Shown: in pieces, positions 16,474 to 24,945 of the stretch
Numbering within the stretch: the stretch's first letter is position 1
Layout: every line of letters starts with the position of its first letter
From: Lachnospiraceae bacterium
Lineage (GTDB): Bacteria > Bacillota > Clostridia > Lachnospirales > Lachnospiraceae
Reading direction: 5' to 3'
Length of the DNA stretch: 64,000 nt
Assembly: GCA_017513125.1 (NCBI GenBank)
Contig: JAFWDI010000002.1
Location: 62,001 to 126,000, forward strand
Notes under the pieces: model-generated
Seen by the model: the letters and a program-made list of their open reading frames with translations, nothing else
The model's database searches: none
Told to the model about the DNA's origin: nothing
Made by a program: the position numbers and the translations under genes

Positions 16474-17895
16474 TCAGAAACAAACCAGCGTACTGTCTTC
16501 TTCGATTTCGCCGATCCGAGACCGAATCTTCCGGACCGTTGCGGACGAAACGCCGTAACGATCCGCGATCTCTTGTGCTGCCCTGCTCGGCAGTTTCCCG
16601 CGGCTGTCAATGGCAGCCCGCACATCCAACTCTATCCAGATCGCTCTCAGTGACCGATCCTCCCTGCTCATCGCTCCGGCCTCAGCACGGTAGCACGCCT
16701 CACGGTAGCGTTTGCGTGCCTTGCGGGCCTCATCGCCATACAGGCAGCAGGCGTCCTGGTAGTCCGCGGCATTGAAGCAAAGTTCCTTCGCCATCTCATC
16801 CGTGGTCCAGCCGGGGTTATACTCGGGCGCCCTGCCCGTCCAGGTGTCGTAGATCTGAGAGACCTTAGCAAGGGCCTCGCGTGAGAAAGGATGCTCCGGC
16901 GGAAAATAAGTCAGGATGTGGCGGATCGCGTCGTTCCTGGACATCCCCATCGCCCACCAGGTTGTCGCAAGCATCGCCGTCCACAGCGACCGGAAACCCA
17001 CGATCTGGCCCTGTCGGCGGGCGTAATAGTTGTGCAGATCGTGCCAGCGGCACAGCATCCGATATCTCGGCTCAATGTGCCCCATATAAGCGATCTCCAT
17101 CACCGGATCGGGGTGCTTCTCTTCGTTTTTCGAGATGGGGTTTTTCGCTTTCGCATCCCGCTTCGCTGCGCGCTTGGCGGAGGAAGCGGCTCTGGATTCT
17201 TCCTGATACTGCTGGATGGTCGGTTCAGGATAGAGATCCAGGAGCCAGTCCAGTCGGTGGATGTCGTGCGTGCCGTCGTGCTGGTCGATGAGGCGCGTCG
17301 GGATATTGCCGCCATTTTTTCGATTATGAGTGCCGGGAGCACGGAGCACCTGAGTCAGCAGTTGCGCTTTTGGGTCTCCGTGGGTGTGGACCAGGAGGGC
17401 TCTCATATAGCGCGACCAGGTCTCCTGCTGCTCGGGATCGGTAAGATCCACCTCGTCGATTGACCAGTACAGATGCAGGCCGTGGCCGCTCATAACTATA
17501 TAATCGGGGGTCAGGTGGTAGCGTGCCGCGACATAGCCAGCGCGCTGAGCATCGGTCATCGCGGCGACATCCTCAGTCAGACCGTCGATGTCTACCCATA
17601 CGCTCGATGCCGCGGACGCGAATTGCTTGCGGCGTCGATACGTGGCGCGCGGGCCTGGCTGGCGGAAGCGGATGAGTGAAAAGCAGACTTTCTTCATCCC
17701 CATCGCGTCCAGTTCGGCGATGCGCTCGGCCAGTCCCTCGATCGTGTCGTGGGAATCGTGGTCGACCTCGTCTCGCTCGATACCGCGGCGGTCGATGTAG
17801 GTCTCGCCTGTGAGGGCGAAGTGGAAGAACCTCTCGCCTGCTTTTTCCGCGGGCAGGATGTCTCTGTAGAATTGTAAAATCCCAGAAGGTAACAT
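16474..17895 (-). CDS. Primase-type replication protein (archaeo-eukaryotic primase superfamily)
   Basis: 473 residues. The N-terminal half matches plasmid RepB/AEP primases. VWVDIDG supplies the DxD metal motif, SGHGLHLYW the second catalytic motif, and VLRAPGTHNRKNG the basic motif common in this family. The C-terminal region is basic and ends with a helix-turn-helix-like stretch (IADRYGVSSATVRKIRSRIG), possibly for origin binding. AAAGGA supports the start. It would make RNA or DNA primers for replication of the excised element together with the helicase at 11092. Nothing suggests a relaxase. Confidence 0.8.
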   Translation of the reverse strand: MLPSGILQFYRDILPAEKAGERFFHFALTGETYIDRRGIERDEVDHDSHDTIEGLAERIAELDAMGMKKVCFSLIRFRQPGPRATYRRRKQFASAASSVWVDIDGLTEDVAAMTDAQRAGYVAARYHLTPDYIVMSGHGLHLYWSIDEVDLTDPEQQETWSRYMRALLVHTHGDPKAQLLTQVLRAPGTHNRKNGGNIPTRLIDQHDGTHDIHRLDWLLDLYPEPTIQQYQEESRAASSAKRAAKRDAKAKNPISKNEEKHPDPVMEIAYMGHIEPRYRMLCRWHDLHNYYARRQGQIVGFRSLWTAMLATTWWAMGMSRNDAIRHILTYFPPEHPFSREALAKVSQIYDTWTGRAPEYNPGWTTDEMAKELCFNAADYQDACCLYGDEARKARKRYREACYRAEAGAMSREDRSLRAIWIELDVRAAIDSRGKLPSRAAQEIADRYGVSSATVRKIRSRIGEIEEDSTLVCF

Positions 17896-18260
17896 GGCAT
17901 TCCTTTCGTCCCGGGCGTGTGCTCGGGGTGGTCTGAATTGTTTTCCTTCTGGAATATGACGACTGCGTGGTCCGAATCAGAAATAGCGGATAAACGTTTC
18001 TTGCGCTGATTTGGTGCTGGTTGATGAAGCCTGTGTGATGGTGTGTCCGGCGCGTGTGGGTGCGCCATGATATTATTCTCAATGCAGATGGTAATCTGTA
18101 GTACCTGAATGGTCAAAAAAGCCCAAAGGAAGGCCGCATCTGCTTTGTTTGCTGGCAAATGGATCGAAGATGTTTCAATAAAAAAAGAAGAGACTCCTCT
18201 CTTCTCCTGTCTCTCTTTGTTTATACGGCATGAATATTATTAATTTTATGTAATTCTTAA
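17896..18260. other. Gap between integrase and primase genes
   Basis: 365 bases. Frames present here are continuations of shadows of the primase and lack ribosome sites, so no excisionase gene can be supported. It contains the integrase terminator (18177-18205) and an AT-rich segment that may hold the primase promoter; I see no clear -35/-10 pair. Confidence 0.45.
18177..18205 (-). terminator. Terminator of the integrase gene
   Basis: On the minus strand an 8-bp perfect stem AGAAGAGA/TCTCTTCT with loop GGAG is followed by seven or more T residues, 56 bases after the integrase stop. Confidence 0.88.
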
Positions 18261-19496
18261 TCAAAGTTCCTGCAGATAGCCCCGCGCGACCTCTACTGCC
18301 CGATCGCTCATCGCTGCATAATAGCGGTGCGTGACCTGGATCCTCGCGTGCCCCATCTGCCTGCACAGGATATGCTCCGGCATTCCAGCGGCTGCGAGAC
18401 TTGACGCATAGGTGTGACGTATCCAGTGGATGCGCAACGGGAATCCGAGCCGCCTCTGGCATTCCCGCGCCCAGTACTTCAGGGAGTTCGTTGTCAGCAG
18501 TTCTCCCTCCATCGTCTGCCCGACCATCCCTATAGATCCGACCCACTCTTTCTGGACATCATCCCAGATCTCTCTGCGCCGCTGCCGCCGCTGGTTCTGG
18601 TAACGATCCGCGCCGCTTTCCCAGATTGATTTGGATTCCGTGAGATAGTCGGTCAAGATCTGAGGCATCACGATGTCCCGGACGCCCGCTGACGTCTTCG
18701 GTGCTTTCAGTGCGATGAGTCCGTCGTTGTTGTAGGTCATCTGACGCCGGATATGCAATATCCCGCCCTCCGAATCAACATCGCCCCACTGCAGCCCGTA
18801 GATCTCACCGATCCGGAGCCCTGCGTACCTGGCGAGCATATAGGTAGTCTCGGCATTCGTGCCCTGCAGCATCTCTCCGATCGCGTCCAACTGTTCCCGT
18901 GTGTAGGTCATGATTTCGTCCCCGTCGTCTGCCCGTCGCTTCGGCATCCGTATCTTTGTTAATTTATTCACACAGAGGGTGGCATGTTCGCCGGCGGAGA
19001 GATACCCTCGCCCCTGCGCCTGACCCAGGATGAGGTACCATTCCTTCAGGATTCCTTCTACATATGAATAAGAGTAGCCCTCATCATAGTAGAGCCTGGC
19101 CAGGTCATCGCTGATTTCTGCGGTCCGGAGATCCCGCACATCCACATCTCTCCATCGATCCTCTATATGGTGTCTGTAAATCGTTCGTTGCCTCCGGAGC
19201 GTACTCTCCGCTCTGTCCGCTGTCCCGGTCTCCTGATAGGCCTGCCATACCTCTCCGACGGTCGCGTGGCGCTCTTCGACCCCGTCCCGGTGGCGGCTCA
19301 CGATCCGGCCGGCCTGCCCCTTCTTAATCTGTCGCTCCCGTTCCTTCCTGGCTGCCGTAATCGTGGAGAGTGGCCGCCCTGCATCATCACGTCGTCGTCT
19401 GTACTCGTGGCGCTTCCCATCTGCTCCGATTCCCGAAAACCGGATCTCATAAGTCCCGTCTTCCAGCCGCTTTATCCCTGCATCGCTCATCGTCAC
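18261..19496 (-). CDS. int: Tyrosine recombinase (integrase)
   Basis: 411 residues, standard for phage- and ICE-type integrases. The N-terminal part has an AP2-like arm-binding region ([20 protein letters not shown]), a core-binding SAM-like domain follows, and the catalytic domain carries [11 protein letters not shown] (Arg), [11 protein letters not shown] (Lys), HWIRHTYAS (HxxR), [13 protein letters not shown] (His and the Tyr nucleophile). The likely start is GTG at 19496, with AAGGA 6 bases upstream; an ATG two codons on is the alternative. It lies 180 bases from the right core copy and would catalyse insertion into and excision from the rubrerythrin gene. No excisionase was identified. 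Confidence 0.95.
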   Translation of the reverse strand: MTMSDAGIKRLEDGTYEIRFSGIGADGKRHEYRRRRDDAGRPLSTITAARKERERQIKKGQAGRIVSRHRDGVEERHATVGEVWQAYQETGTADRAESTLRRQRTIYRHHIEDRWRDVDVRDLRTAEISDDLARLYYDEGYSYSYVEGILKEWYLILGQAQGRGYLSAGEHATLCVNKLTKIRMPKRRADDGDEIMTYTREQLDAIGEMLQGTNAETTYMLARYAGLRIGEIYGLQWGDVDSEGGILHIRRQMTYNNDGLIALKAPKTSAGVRDIVMPQILTDYLTESKSIWESGADRYQNQRRQRRREIWDDVQKEWVGSIGMVGQTMEGELLTTNSLKYWARECQRRLGFPLRIHWIRHTYASSLAAAGMPEHILCRQMGHARIQVTHRYYAAMSDRAVEVARGYLQEL

Positions 19497-19533
19497 CGAC
19501 CATCCTTATCCATCGAAAAAAACTCAAAAAACC

Positions 19534-19591
19534 GGACAAAAAGCGTCATTCATCGATTCTCCAGCCCCGATCTTGCCCTTTATTTGGACAT
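19534..19591 (+). promoter_or_regulatory. Right-end candidate integrase arm sites
   Basis: GGACA with AGCGTCA (19534-19548) and TTGGACAT (19584-19591) repeat motifs found at the left end (6289-6361) in the same orientation. The 15-base left and right versions differ at only two or three bases. Confidence 0.5.
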
Positions 19592-19655
19592 AATCGAGAC
19601 TTTATTCGATCGTTTTCCCTTGATTTCATAACACTTCCAGGCACGCTCATTAATC

Positions 19656-19736
19656 CACACCGTCCACGAGATGGCCCGCGACGAGGCTCGACACGGGAAG
19701 GCTCTGAAGGGCCTGCTGGATCGTTACTTCGGGTGA
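19656..19736 (+). pseudogene. Displaced original 3' end of the rubrerythrin gene
   Basis: An open frame encoding [14 protein letters not shown] and then [12 protein letters not shown] plus a stop matches the end of the rubrerythrin at 5660-6202, with many silent changes and one Glu/Asp change. The part right of the core (19700-19736) uses GC-rich, host-like codons and ends 5 bases before the rubredoxin start. I infer it is the ancestral tail cut off by integration, while the part left of the core belongs to the element. Confidence 0.82.
19677..19699 (+). repeat. attR core (23-bp direct repeat, right copy)
   Basis: Identical to 6143-6165. Excision between the two copies would rejoin the rubrerythrin gene to its original tail and place the rubredoxin start 5 bases after the stop. 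Confidence 0.88.
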
Positions 19737-19741
19737 TCGCC

Positions 19742-19882
19742 ATGAAGTACGTATGCAAGGTCTGCGGCTGGATCTACGACGAAGAGGAGCAGGGAAAGAA
19801 GTGGGAGGATCTCCCCGATGATTTCAAGTGCGAGCTCTGCGGCATGGGAAAAGATCATTTCGAGCCGCTTAAGGAAGGCTGA
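19742..19882 (+). CDS. Short rubredoxin
   Basis: 46 residues with the two iron-binding pairs CKVCGWIYD and [11 protein letters not shown]. Typical rubredoxins have 52-54 residues; the loop between the pairs is shorter here. It is a one-electron carrier that would pass electrons to rubrerythrin. In the uninterrupted chromosome it would lie directly behind rubrerythrin; now the recombinase element separates them by 13.5 kb. No strong promoter is visible just upstream, so its expression in the integrated state is unclear. Confidence 0.88.
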   Translation: MKYVCKVCGWIYDEEEQGKKWEDLPDDFKCELCGMGKDHFEPLKEG

Positions 19883-19901
19883 AGCGTTTTAATTCGATAT
19901 G

Positions 19902-19940
19902 AAGCGAGGGCACGGCGATCACGCCGCGCCCTCGCTTTTT
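19902..19940 (+). terminator. Terminator after rubredoxin
   Basis: A long GC hairpin, AGCGAGGGC with GCCCTCGCT plus an inner CGGCG/CGCCG stem, is followed by TTTTT. Confidence 0.88.
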
Positions 19941-20005
19941 CCTGCCTCCATACAGAAAGGCTTCCGGATCATTTCTCCGGTTCCGGTCTGCACCGATCCG
20001 CCCGC

Positions 20006-20968
20006 TCACTCCAGCACGCGCAGCGCGTTCAGACTGCAGATCTTCTCCGCCGAACGCGAACCCAGCGCATCGGACAGCGCTTCCGCGATCGCGGGGTACC
20101 CGGCATAATCCGAAAAGCCGCCGAAGTCCAGCGTTCCCTCCGCCATGCCGTCGAAATCGGAGCCCAGCGCCACCGCGTCCTCGCCGCCGACATTGACCAG
20201 ATACCGCGCCTGCCGCACCACCGTATCGATCGTAGTGTTCTCCCTGTCCGGAGAGACGAACGGCGGGTAAAAATTGATTCCGATCACACCGCCGGACTCC
20301 GCGACCGCACGGATCTGATCATCGGTGAGGTTTCTCTTATGCTTCACGAGCTCGTTCGCACATGAGTGCGTCGCGACGAACGGCTTCCGGCTGATCTTCG
20401 CCACATCCCAGAAGCCTCCTTCGTTCAGGTGCGAGACGTCCGCGATCATCCCCAGATCATTCATGTACTCCACCGCTTCGCGCCCGAAGGGCTTCAGAGG
20501 CAGCAGATGCGCCTCGCGGTCGTCGCTGTTCGGACAGCCGAAGCAGTTCTCTGTGTTCCATGTGAGTGCCAGCGCCCGGGCGCCCAGCGATGCGGCCTCT
20601 TCGATCCGCGACATCTGCCCCGCGACGAACGTTCCGTCTTCCAGCGTCAGGACCGCCGAGATCTTCCCCGCCGCCGCGTTCCGGCGAATCTCCGCCGCAT
20701 TCCGCGCCTGCAGAAGAACATCCGCATGTTTTCTCATCGCCTCTTCGAAATTCTCCGCGAGCTTCCGGAAAAAACCGTAACACTTCTCTTCCTGCTCCGC
20801 CATGCTCCCCTGCCCGTCCGTGGGAACAAACAGCGCGAAACACTGTGCCAGCGCGCCTCCCCGGATCAGTTTTTCCACCGTGATCTGGCGTTCGGGATCC
20901 TCGAGCGGATCCTCCGGCTTCATGACCGACCACAGCAATGTATCACAGTGCAGATCGATGATCTTCAT
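20006..20968 (-). CDS. Membrane-dipeptidase-family (M19) zinc dipeptidase
   Basis: 320 residues from the start at 20968, chosen for AGGA 8 bases upstream; a longer frame to 21085 has no ribosome site. The family hydrolyses dipeptides, including D-containing ones, with a binuclear zinc centre in a TIM barrel. Visible are DLHCDT (first metal His-x-Asp), LTLEDG (bridging Glu), DVSHLNEGGFWDV and THSCANEL (metal His residues), and ALGSDFDG near the C-terminus. No signal peptide, so it is cytoplasmic. It is the last gene after oppA, which fits a role in breaking down peptides imported by the Opp system. Confidence 0.92.
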   Translation of the reverse strand: MKIIDLHCDTLLWSVMKPEDPLEDPERQITVEKLIRGGALAQCFALFVPTDGQGSMAEQEEKCYGFFRKLAENFEEAMRKHADVLLQARNAAEIRRNAAAGKISAVLTLEDGTFVAGQMSRIEEAASLGARALALTWNTENCFGCPNSDDREAHLLPLKPFGREAVEYMNDLGMIADVSHLNEGGFWDVAKISRKPFVATHSCANELVKHKRNLTDDQIRAVAESGGVIGINFYPPFVSPDRENTTIDTVVRQARYLVNVGGEDAVALGSDFDGMAEGTLDFGGFSDYAGYPAIAEALSDALGSRSAEKICSLNALRVLE

Positions 20969-21041
20969 GTCTTTCCTCCGCGTTTCTTTTCCTGTTCCGT
21001 CTTCCGGAAAATGCACAGGCAAGCTCCGGAACAGCTCCGCC

Positions 21042-21080
21042 ATTATATCACGGGGGACCGCCGAAAACGACGATCCCCCG
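21042..21080 (-). promoter_or_regulatory. Candidate promoter of the dipeptidase gene with adjacent hairpin
   Basis: On the minus strand an extended -10, TGATATAAT (21042-21050), has only a weak -35. Immediately upstream lies an inverted repeat CGGGGGA/TCCCCCG (21051-21057, 21074-21080), which could be a weak terminator for oppA or an operator. Confidence 0.4.
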
Positions 21081-21142
21081 CACATTCCTTTTCAGACCCG
21101 GGATCTTCCGTCATCCCTGCAGTCTCAGGATCTGACGCCGGC

Positions 21143-22846
21143 TCAGTTGGCCCAGTCCACGAACTGGTACTGCACCACGCCCGCGACGTTCTTCACCCAG
21201 TGATAATCCGTGTTGGCCAGCGAGCAGGAGGCCAGCTGGTAGATCGGGCAGATCGCCGCATCGCCCAGAATCATGGCTTCCATCTCGGTCATCGCAGCCT
21301 CGCGGCCCTCGGTGTCAAGCGCCAGCTCGCCGGTGACCTGATAGTACAGCGCGTCGTAATCAGGGTTGTTGTACTGGCCGTAGTTCATCTGGGAAGTGGA
21401 GATCCACATATCCAGGTAGGTCAGAGCATCCTGATAATCCGCATACCAGCGGGTGAAGCCGATCTGGTAGTTGTGCGCGCCCATATCCTCCAGACGTCCG
21501 TTGTAGGTCGTCGCTCTGAGGTTGATGGTCAGCCCGGGCAGCGTGGTCTCCCACTCGGACTTCAGGAACGCTGCCAGTTCATCGGTGATCGTGCTGTTGT
21601 CGTACAACAGCTCCAGGGTCAGATCGGAAACGCCCAGCTCGGTCAGAGCGGTCGCGAACAGCTCGGCGGCCTGCTCCTTATCGCAGTGGTTGTAGATCGG
21701 GTTGCCGATACGGTCACGGTAGTCCACGCCGTTCTCATCCACGGCAAAGGTGTCGGGAATGATATAGTCCGCAACGAGCGAACCGTTGTTCAGCAGGCTG
21801 TTGACGATGGTCTCTTTGTCGATCGCCAGCGACAGGGCCATTCTCAGATTCTCGTTCTGGAGACTCTCATCACCGATGTTGAAGCTGAGGAAATACATGG
21901 CCGCCATATCACTGATGGTCAGAGCCGGATCGTCCGCATACATCTGGACATAGTCGCCGGAGAGGCCGATGTAGTCATAGTCTCCGCGATCCCAGCCCAT
22001 GATCTGAGCAGAGGCATCCGTCACGACATTGAACGTAAGCTCTTCGCAGGTGACTTCGTCAGCGGCATAGTACGTGGGGTTCGCCACGAGGGTAACACTG
22101 TTGGCACCCGGCTCCCAGTCGGAGATCATGTAAGGGCCGCAGGCCAGATAGTGATCGATATCCATTCCGAATTCGTCACCGTTCGCCTCGCAGTACTCCT
22201 GATTCACAGCCATGAAATAGCTCGCCATAGCGGTCAGATACAGGAAATAGGGGCGCGCACCGTCGATCTCGACCACGAAAGTGTGATCATCGGGAGCGCT
22301 GATGCCCAGTTCCTCAACAGGCAGATTGCCCAGTGCGCAGTCCAGCGCGTTATTCACGCCCAGGACGTACAGCATGAAGGAGTAGGCGGAACCGGTCGCC
22401 GGATCGGTCAGACGTCTCCAGGAATACAGGAAGTCGTTCGCCGTAACGGGATCGCCGTTCGACCACACTGCGTCGCGGATGTGGAACGTATAGGTCTTTC
22501 CGTCTTCGCTGACCTCATAGCTCTCCGCCAGTCCCTCGGTAACATGGCCTTCATTGTCAAAGGTCATAAGTCCCTGATCGGTCAGGGAGATGATCTGCAT
22601 GGAATCCATGGAGTAGTTGTACGCAGGATCCACATTGTCCAGACCGCCGGTCATGACCAGGTTCAGGTGAACTCTCTCGCCCGCAGCCGGTGCGCCGCTG
22701 TCGCTTCCGCCATCGGGCACGTCGGCTTCCGCGCTTCCGCTGTCCGCCGCGCCGCCGTCACCCGACCCGCCGCCGCAGGCAGCCAGCATGGAGACGATCA
22801 TAACGACGCTCAGCACGAGACAGAGTGCTTTTGCAAGTTTCTTCAT
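21143..22846 (-). CDS. oppA: Peptide-binding lipoprotein, OppA-like
   Basis: 567 residues of the SBP family 5. The N-terminus MKKLAKALCLVLSVVMIVSM followed by LAAC is a lipoprotein signal with lipobox and acceptor Cys, then a Gly/Ser/Asp-rich linker. The mature part has the family pattern LNLVMTGGLDNVDPAYNYS and the DAVWSNGDPVTANDFLYSWRRL motif. It captures oligopeptides outside the membrane for the OppBC channel. It is encoded after the two ATPases in the same operon. Confidence 0.92.
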   Translation of the reverse strand: MKKLAKALCLVLSVVMIVSMLAACGGGSGDGGAADSGSAEADVPDGGSDSGAPAAGERVHLNLVMTGGLDNVDPAYNYSMDSMQIISLTDQGLMTFDNEGHVTEGLAESYEVSEDGKTYTFHIRDAVWSNGDPVTANDFLYSWRRLTDPATGSAYSFMLYVLGVNNALDCALGNLPVEELGISAPDDHTFVVEIDGARPYFLYLTAMASYFMAVNQEYCEANGDEFGMDIDHYLACGPYMISDWEPGANSVTLVANPTYYAADEVTCEELTFNVVTDASAQIMGWDRGDYDYIGLSGDYVQMYADDPALTISDMAAMYFLSFNIGDESLQNENLRMALSLAIDKETIVNSLLNNGSLVADYIIPDTFAVDENGVDYRDRIGNPIYNHCDKEQAAELFATALTELGVSDLTLELLYDNSTITDELAAFLKSEWETTLPGLTINLRATTYNGRLEDMGAHNYQIGFTRWYADYQDALTYLDMWISTSQMNYGQYNNPDYDALYYQVTGELALDTEGREAAMTEMEAMILGDAAICPIYQLASCSLANTDYHWVKNVAGVVQYQFVDWAN

Positions 22847-22897
22847 ATTAGGTCCCTCCTTATAAGAATGAATATACCAAAGGCTTATGCCTATGAT

Positions 22898-23824
22898 TTA
22901 TATGGTCCAGCGCGCGAATTCCTCATCCGTGCAGAGCACCGAGTGCGTTTCGTTCAGGAAATGCTCCGTTCCCTGATCATAATCGATGCCGGAAGTAAAG
23001 TAGTCATACCCCTGCACCTTCCTCACACGCTCGGTCTCGGGGTTCGGCTCCGGGATCGCGGACAGCAGACTCTTCGTGTAGGGATGGATCGGATGATCGA
23101 AGATGTCATCCTTTGTCCCCATCTCGACCATATGTCCCAGATGAAGCACCCCGATGTAATCGGAGATGTACTTGACCATGGACAGGTCATGAGCGATAAA
23201 CACATAGGTCAGCTTCCGAGCGTCCTGCAGATCCTTCATCAGGTTCACGACCTGAGCCTGGATGGAGACGTCCAGCGCGGAAATGCATTCGTCGGCAATG
23301 ATCAGATCCGGATCCATGATGATGGCCCGGGCAATGCCGATGCGCTGCCGCTGTCCTCCCGAAAACATGTGCGGATAGCGGTTCGCGAACTCCCTGGACA
23401 GACCGACGGTCTCCAGCATCCGGCAGACCTTCTCCGTGCGCTCCTCGCGCGAAGAATACAAATGGTTCGCGTCGAGCCCTTCCGCAACGATGTCGATGAC
23501 CTTTTTCTTCGGGTTCAGACTCGCCATGGGGTCCTGGAAGATCATCTGCATCTTCGATGTCAGGTTTTTGATCCGCTCGCGCCTCATCTTACCGGCGATC
23601 TCTTCGCCGTTAAACAGGATGCTGCCGGAAGTCGGGTCGTTCAGCCGGATCAGATCCTTTCCGATCGTGGACTTTCCGCTGCCGGACTCTCCCACGAGGC
23701 CGAACGTGGTGCCGCGCCTGACATTGAACGAGACGCCGTCCACCGCCTTCACGACATGCTTCCGGTCCGGATAGAAATACTGCTTCAGGTCTTTTACCTG
23801 CAGAATGTAATCCTGATCACTCAT
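22898..23824 (-). CDS. oppF: Oligopeptide ABC transporter ATPase, OppF-like
   Basis: 308 residues from the ATG at 23824, which overlaps the end of the preceding ATPase gene by 8 bases and has GGAGG upstream. Motifs: GESGSGKST (Walker A), FSGGQRQRIGIARA (signature), LIIADECISALD (Walker B region) and the C-terminal oligopeptide/dipeptide extension with HPIHPYTKSLLSAIPEPNP. It powers peptide uptake with OppD. Confidence 0.93.
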   Translation of the reverse strand: MSDQDYILQVKDLKQYFYPDRKHVVKAVDGVSFNVRRGTTFGLVGESGSGKSTIGKDLIRLNDPTSGSILFNGEEIAGKMRRERIKNLTSKMQMIFQDPMASLNPKKKVIDIVAEGLDANHLYSSREERTEKVCRMLETVGLSREFANRYPHMFSGGQRQRIGIARAIIMDPDLIIADECISALDVSIQAQVVNLMKDLQDARKLTYVFIAHDLSMVKYISDYIGVLHLGHMVEMGTKDDIFDHPIHPYTKSLLSAIPEPNPETERVRKVQGYDYFTSGIDYDQGTEHFLNETHSVLCTDEEFARWTI

Positions 23825-24932
23825 CCGCATTCCCTCCTTCCGGAGCCCGGGACTTCGACCGCATATGCTCGAGCCGGCGCTGCAGTTCTTCGGGCACATC
23901 TACCTTCGGGGCGTCCGGATGCTCCAGCCACGAGGCGACCTCATGCGTGTCGGAAAGCCGAAACATCGGCGGTTCTTCCTCGAAATCGATCTCCAGCGCG
24001 TAGGCATTGCGCGCGGCGAACGCATCGCCCTTCACTTCGTGCAGCAGGTTCGGCGGCGATCCGGGGATCGTGTAGAGTCTGTCGTCCTTCGTGCTCAGGT
24101 CCGGCATGCTCAGAAGAAGTCCCCATGTGTAGGGGTGGCGTGCATTGAAATAGATCTCCTGTGCAGTGCCCCGCTCGACGATCTTGCCCGCGTACATAAC
24201 GCAGACAAAATCCGCCACCTTCGCCACGACGCCAAGATCGTGTGTAATATAGATGACCGAGATGTTCTTCTTCCGCTGCATCTCCTGAATCAGTTCGAGG
24301 ATCTTCGCCTGAATCGTCACGTCCAGCGCGGTCGTCGGCTCGTCGCAGATCAGAATGTCCGGGTCGCAGCTGACCGCGATCGCAATGACCACTCTCTGAC
24401 GCATGCCGCCTGAGAGCTGGTGAGGGTAGCGCTTCAGGCACAGTTCGGGGTCGGTGATGCCCACTTCCTCAAGCAGTTCCGCCGAGCGGGCCCACGCCTC
24501 CTTCTTACTCATTTTTTTATGCAGCATCAGCCCTTCGGAGAGCTGATATCCGATCGTGAACAGCGGGTTCAGTGCGGTCATCGGGTCCTGAAAGACCATG
24601 GCGATGTGCTTTCCGTTGATCTCACGGATCAGTTTTTTCTTCGTGTATTTCAGAAGATCGACGGTCTTTTTTTCGCCGTTGTCCACATAGGTGTAGAGAA
24701 TCTCGCCGCTGTTGACCACCTGGTTGCTGCTGGCGATTCCCATGACGTTTTTCACGGTCACGGACTTGCCGCTGCCGGACTCGCCGACGATCGCAACGGT
24801 CTCGCCTTTATGCAGCGTCAGGTTCACGCCGCGGATCGCGTTCAGCCTGCCGCGGGTGGTGTCAAAGGAGACCGAGAGGTCTTTTATCTCCAGGATCGGT
24901 TCGCCGTTTTGAATGACATATTCGTTTTCCAT
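23817..24932 (-). CDS. oppD: Oligopeptide ABC transporter ATPase, OppD-like
   Basis: 371 residues. GESGSGKSV (Walker A), LSGGMRQRVVIAIA (signature), LICDEPTTALD (Walker B) and the C-terminal region ARHPYTWGLLLSMPDLSTKDDRLYTIPGSPPNL typical of OppD/DppD. AGGAGG precedes the start. The 3' end overlaps oppF, so the two subunits are probably made together. Confidence 0.93.
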   Translation of the reverse strand: MENEYVIQNGEPILEIKDLSVSFDTTRGRLNAIRGVNLTLHKGETVAIVGESGSGKSVTVKNVMGIASSNQVVNSGEILYTYVDNGEKKTVDLLKYTKKKLIREINGKHIAMVFQDPMTALNPLFTIGYQLSEGLMLHKKMSKKEAWARSAELLEEVGITDPELCLKRYPHQLSGGMRQRVVIAIAVSCDPDILICDEPTTALDVTIQAKILELIQEMQRKKNISVIYITHDLGVVAKVADFVCVMYAGKIVERGTAQEIYFNARHPYTWGLLLSMPDLSTKDDRLYTIPGSPPNLLHEVKGDAFAARNAYALEIDFEEEPPMFRLSDTHEVASWLEHPDAPKVDVPEELQRRLEHMRSKSRAPEGGNADE

Positions 24933-24945
24933 ATCCGGCTCCTCC

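Larger units (their letters stand above)
6143..19699 (-). mobile_element. 13.5-kb integrated element in the rubrerythrin gene end
   Basis: The element is bounded by a perfect 23-bp direct repeat (6143-6165 and 19677-19699). The right copy is followed by a host-like rubrerythrin tail and then rubredoxin. Inside are an integrase next to the right end, an AEP primase, a RecD2-like helicase, a ribbon-helix-helix-like protein, an iteron-like array, small unknown genes and a large CAP-domain surface protein. No relaxase, coupling protein, type IV secretion, capsid or terminase gene is visible. It is therefore best called an integrated plasmid-like or mobilisable element rather than a complete conjugative element or prophage. 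Most genes run leftwards. Confidence 0.88.

Noticed and set aside
16145..16558. A 137-codon plus-strand frame downstream of the primase
   Set aside because: It begins inside a terminator hairpin, has no ribosome site and ends antisense to the primase.
17573..18158. Open frames overlapping the start of the primase gene as possible excisionase genes
   Set aside because: They run out of frame through conserved primase motifs, have no ribosome site, and show no excisionase-like helix-turn-helix.
6143..19699. Reading the 13.5-kb insert as a complete conjugative element or prophage
   Set aside because: No relaxase, coupling ATPase, secretion channel, capsid, tail or terminase gene could be found in any frame by eye.
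20366..24148. A 1260-codon plus-strand open frame across the dipeptidase, oppA, oppF and oppD region
   Set aside because: It is antisense to firmly identified genes, has no ribosome site, and its Arg/Gln/Val/Leu-rich translation is the usual by-product of GC-rich codon use on the other strand.
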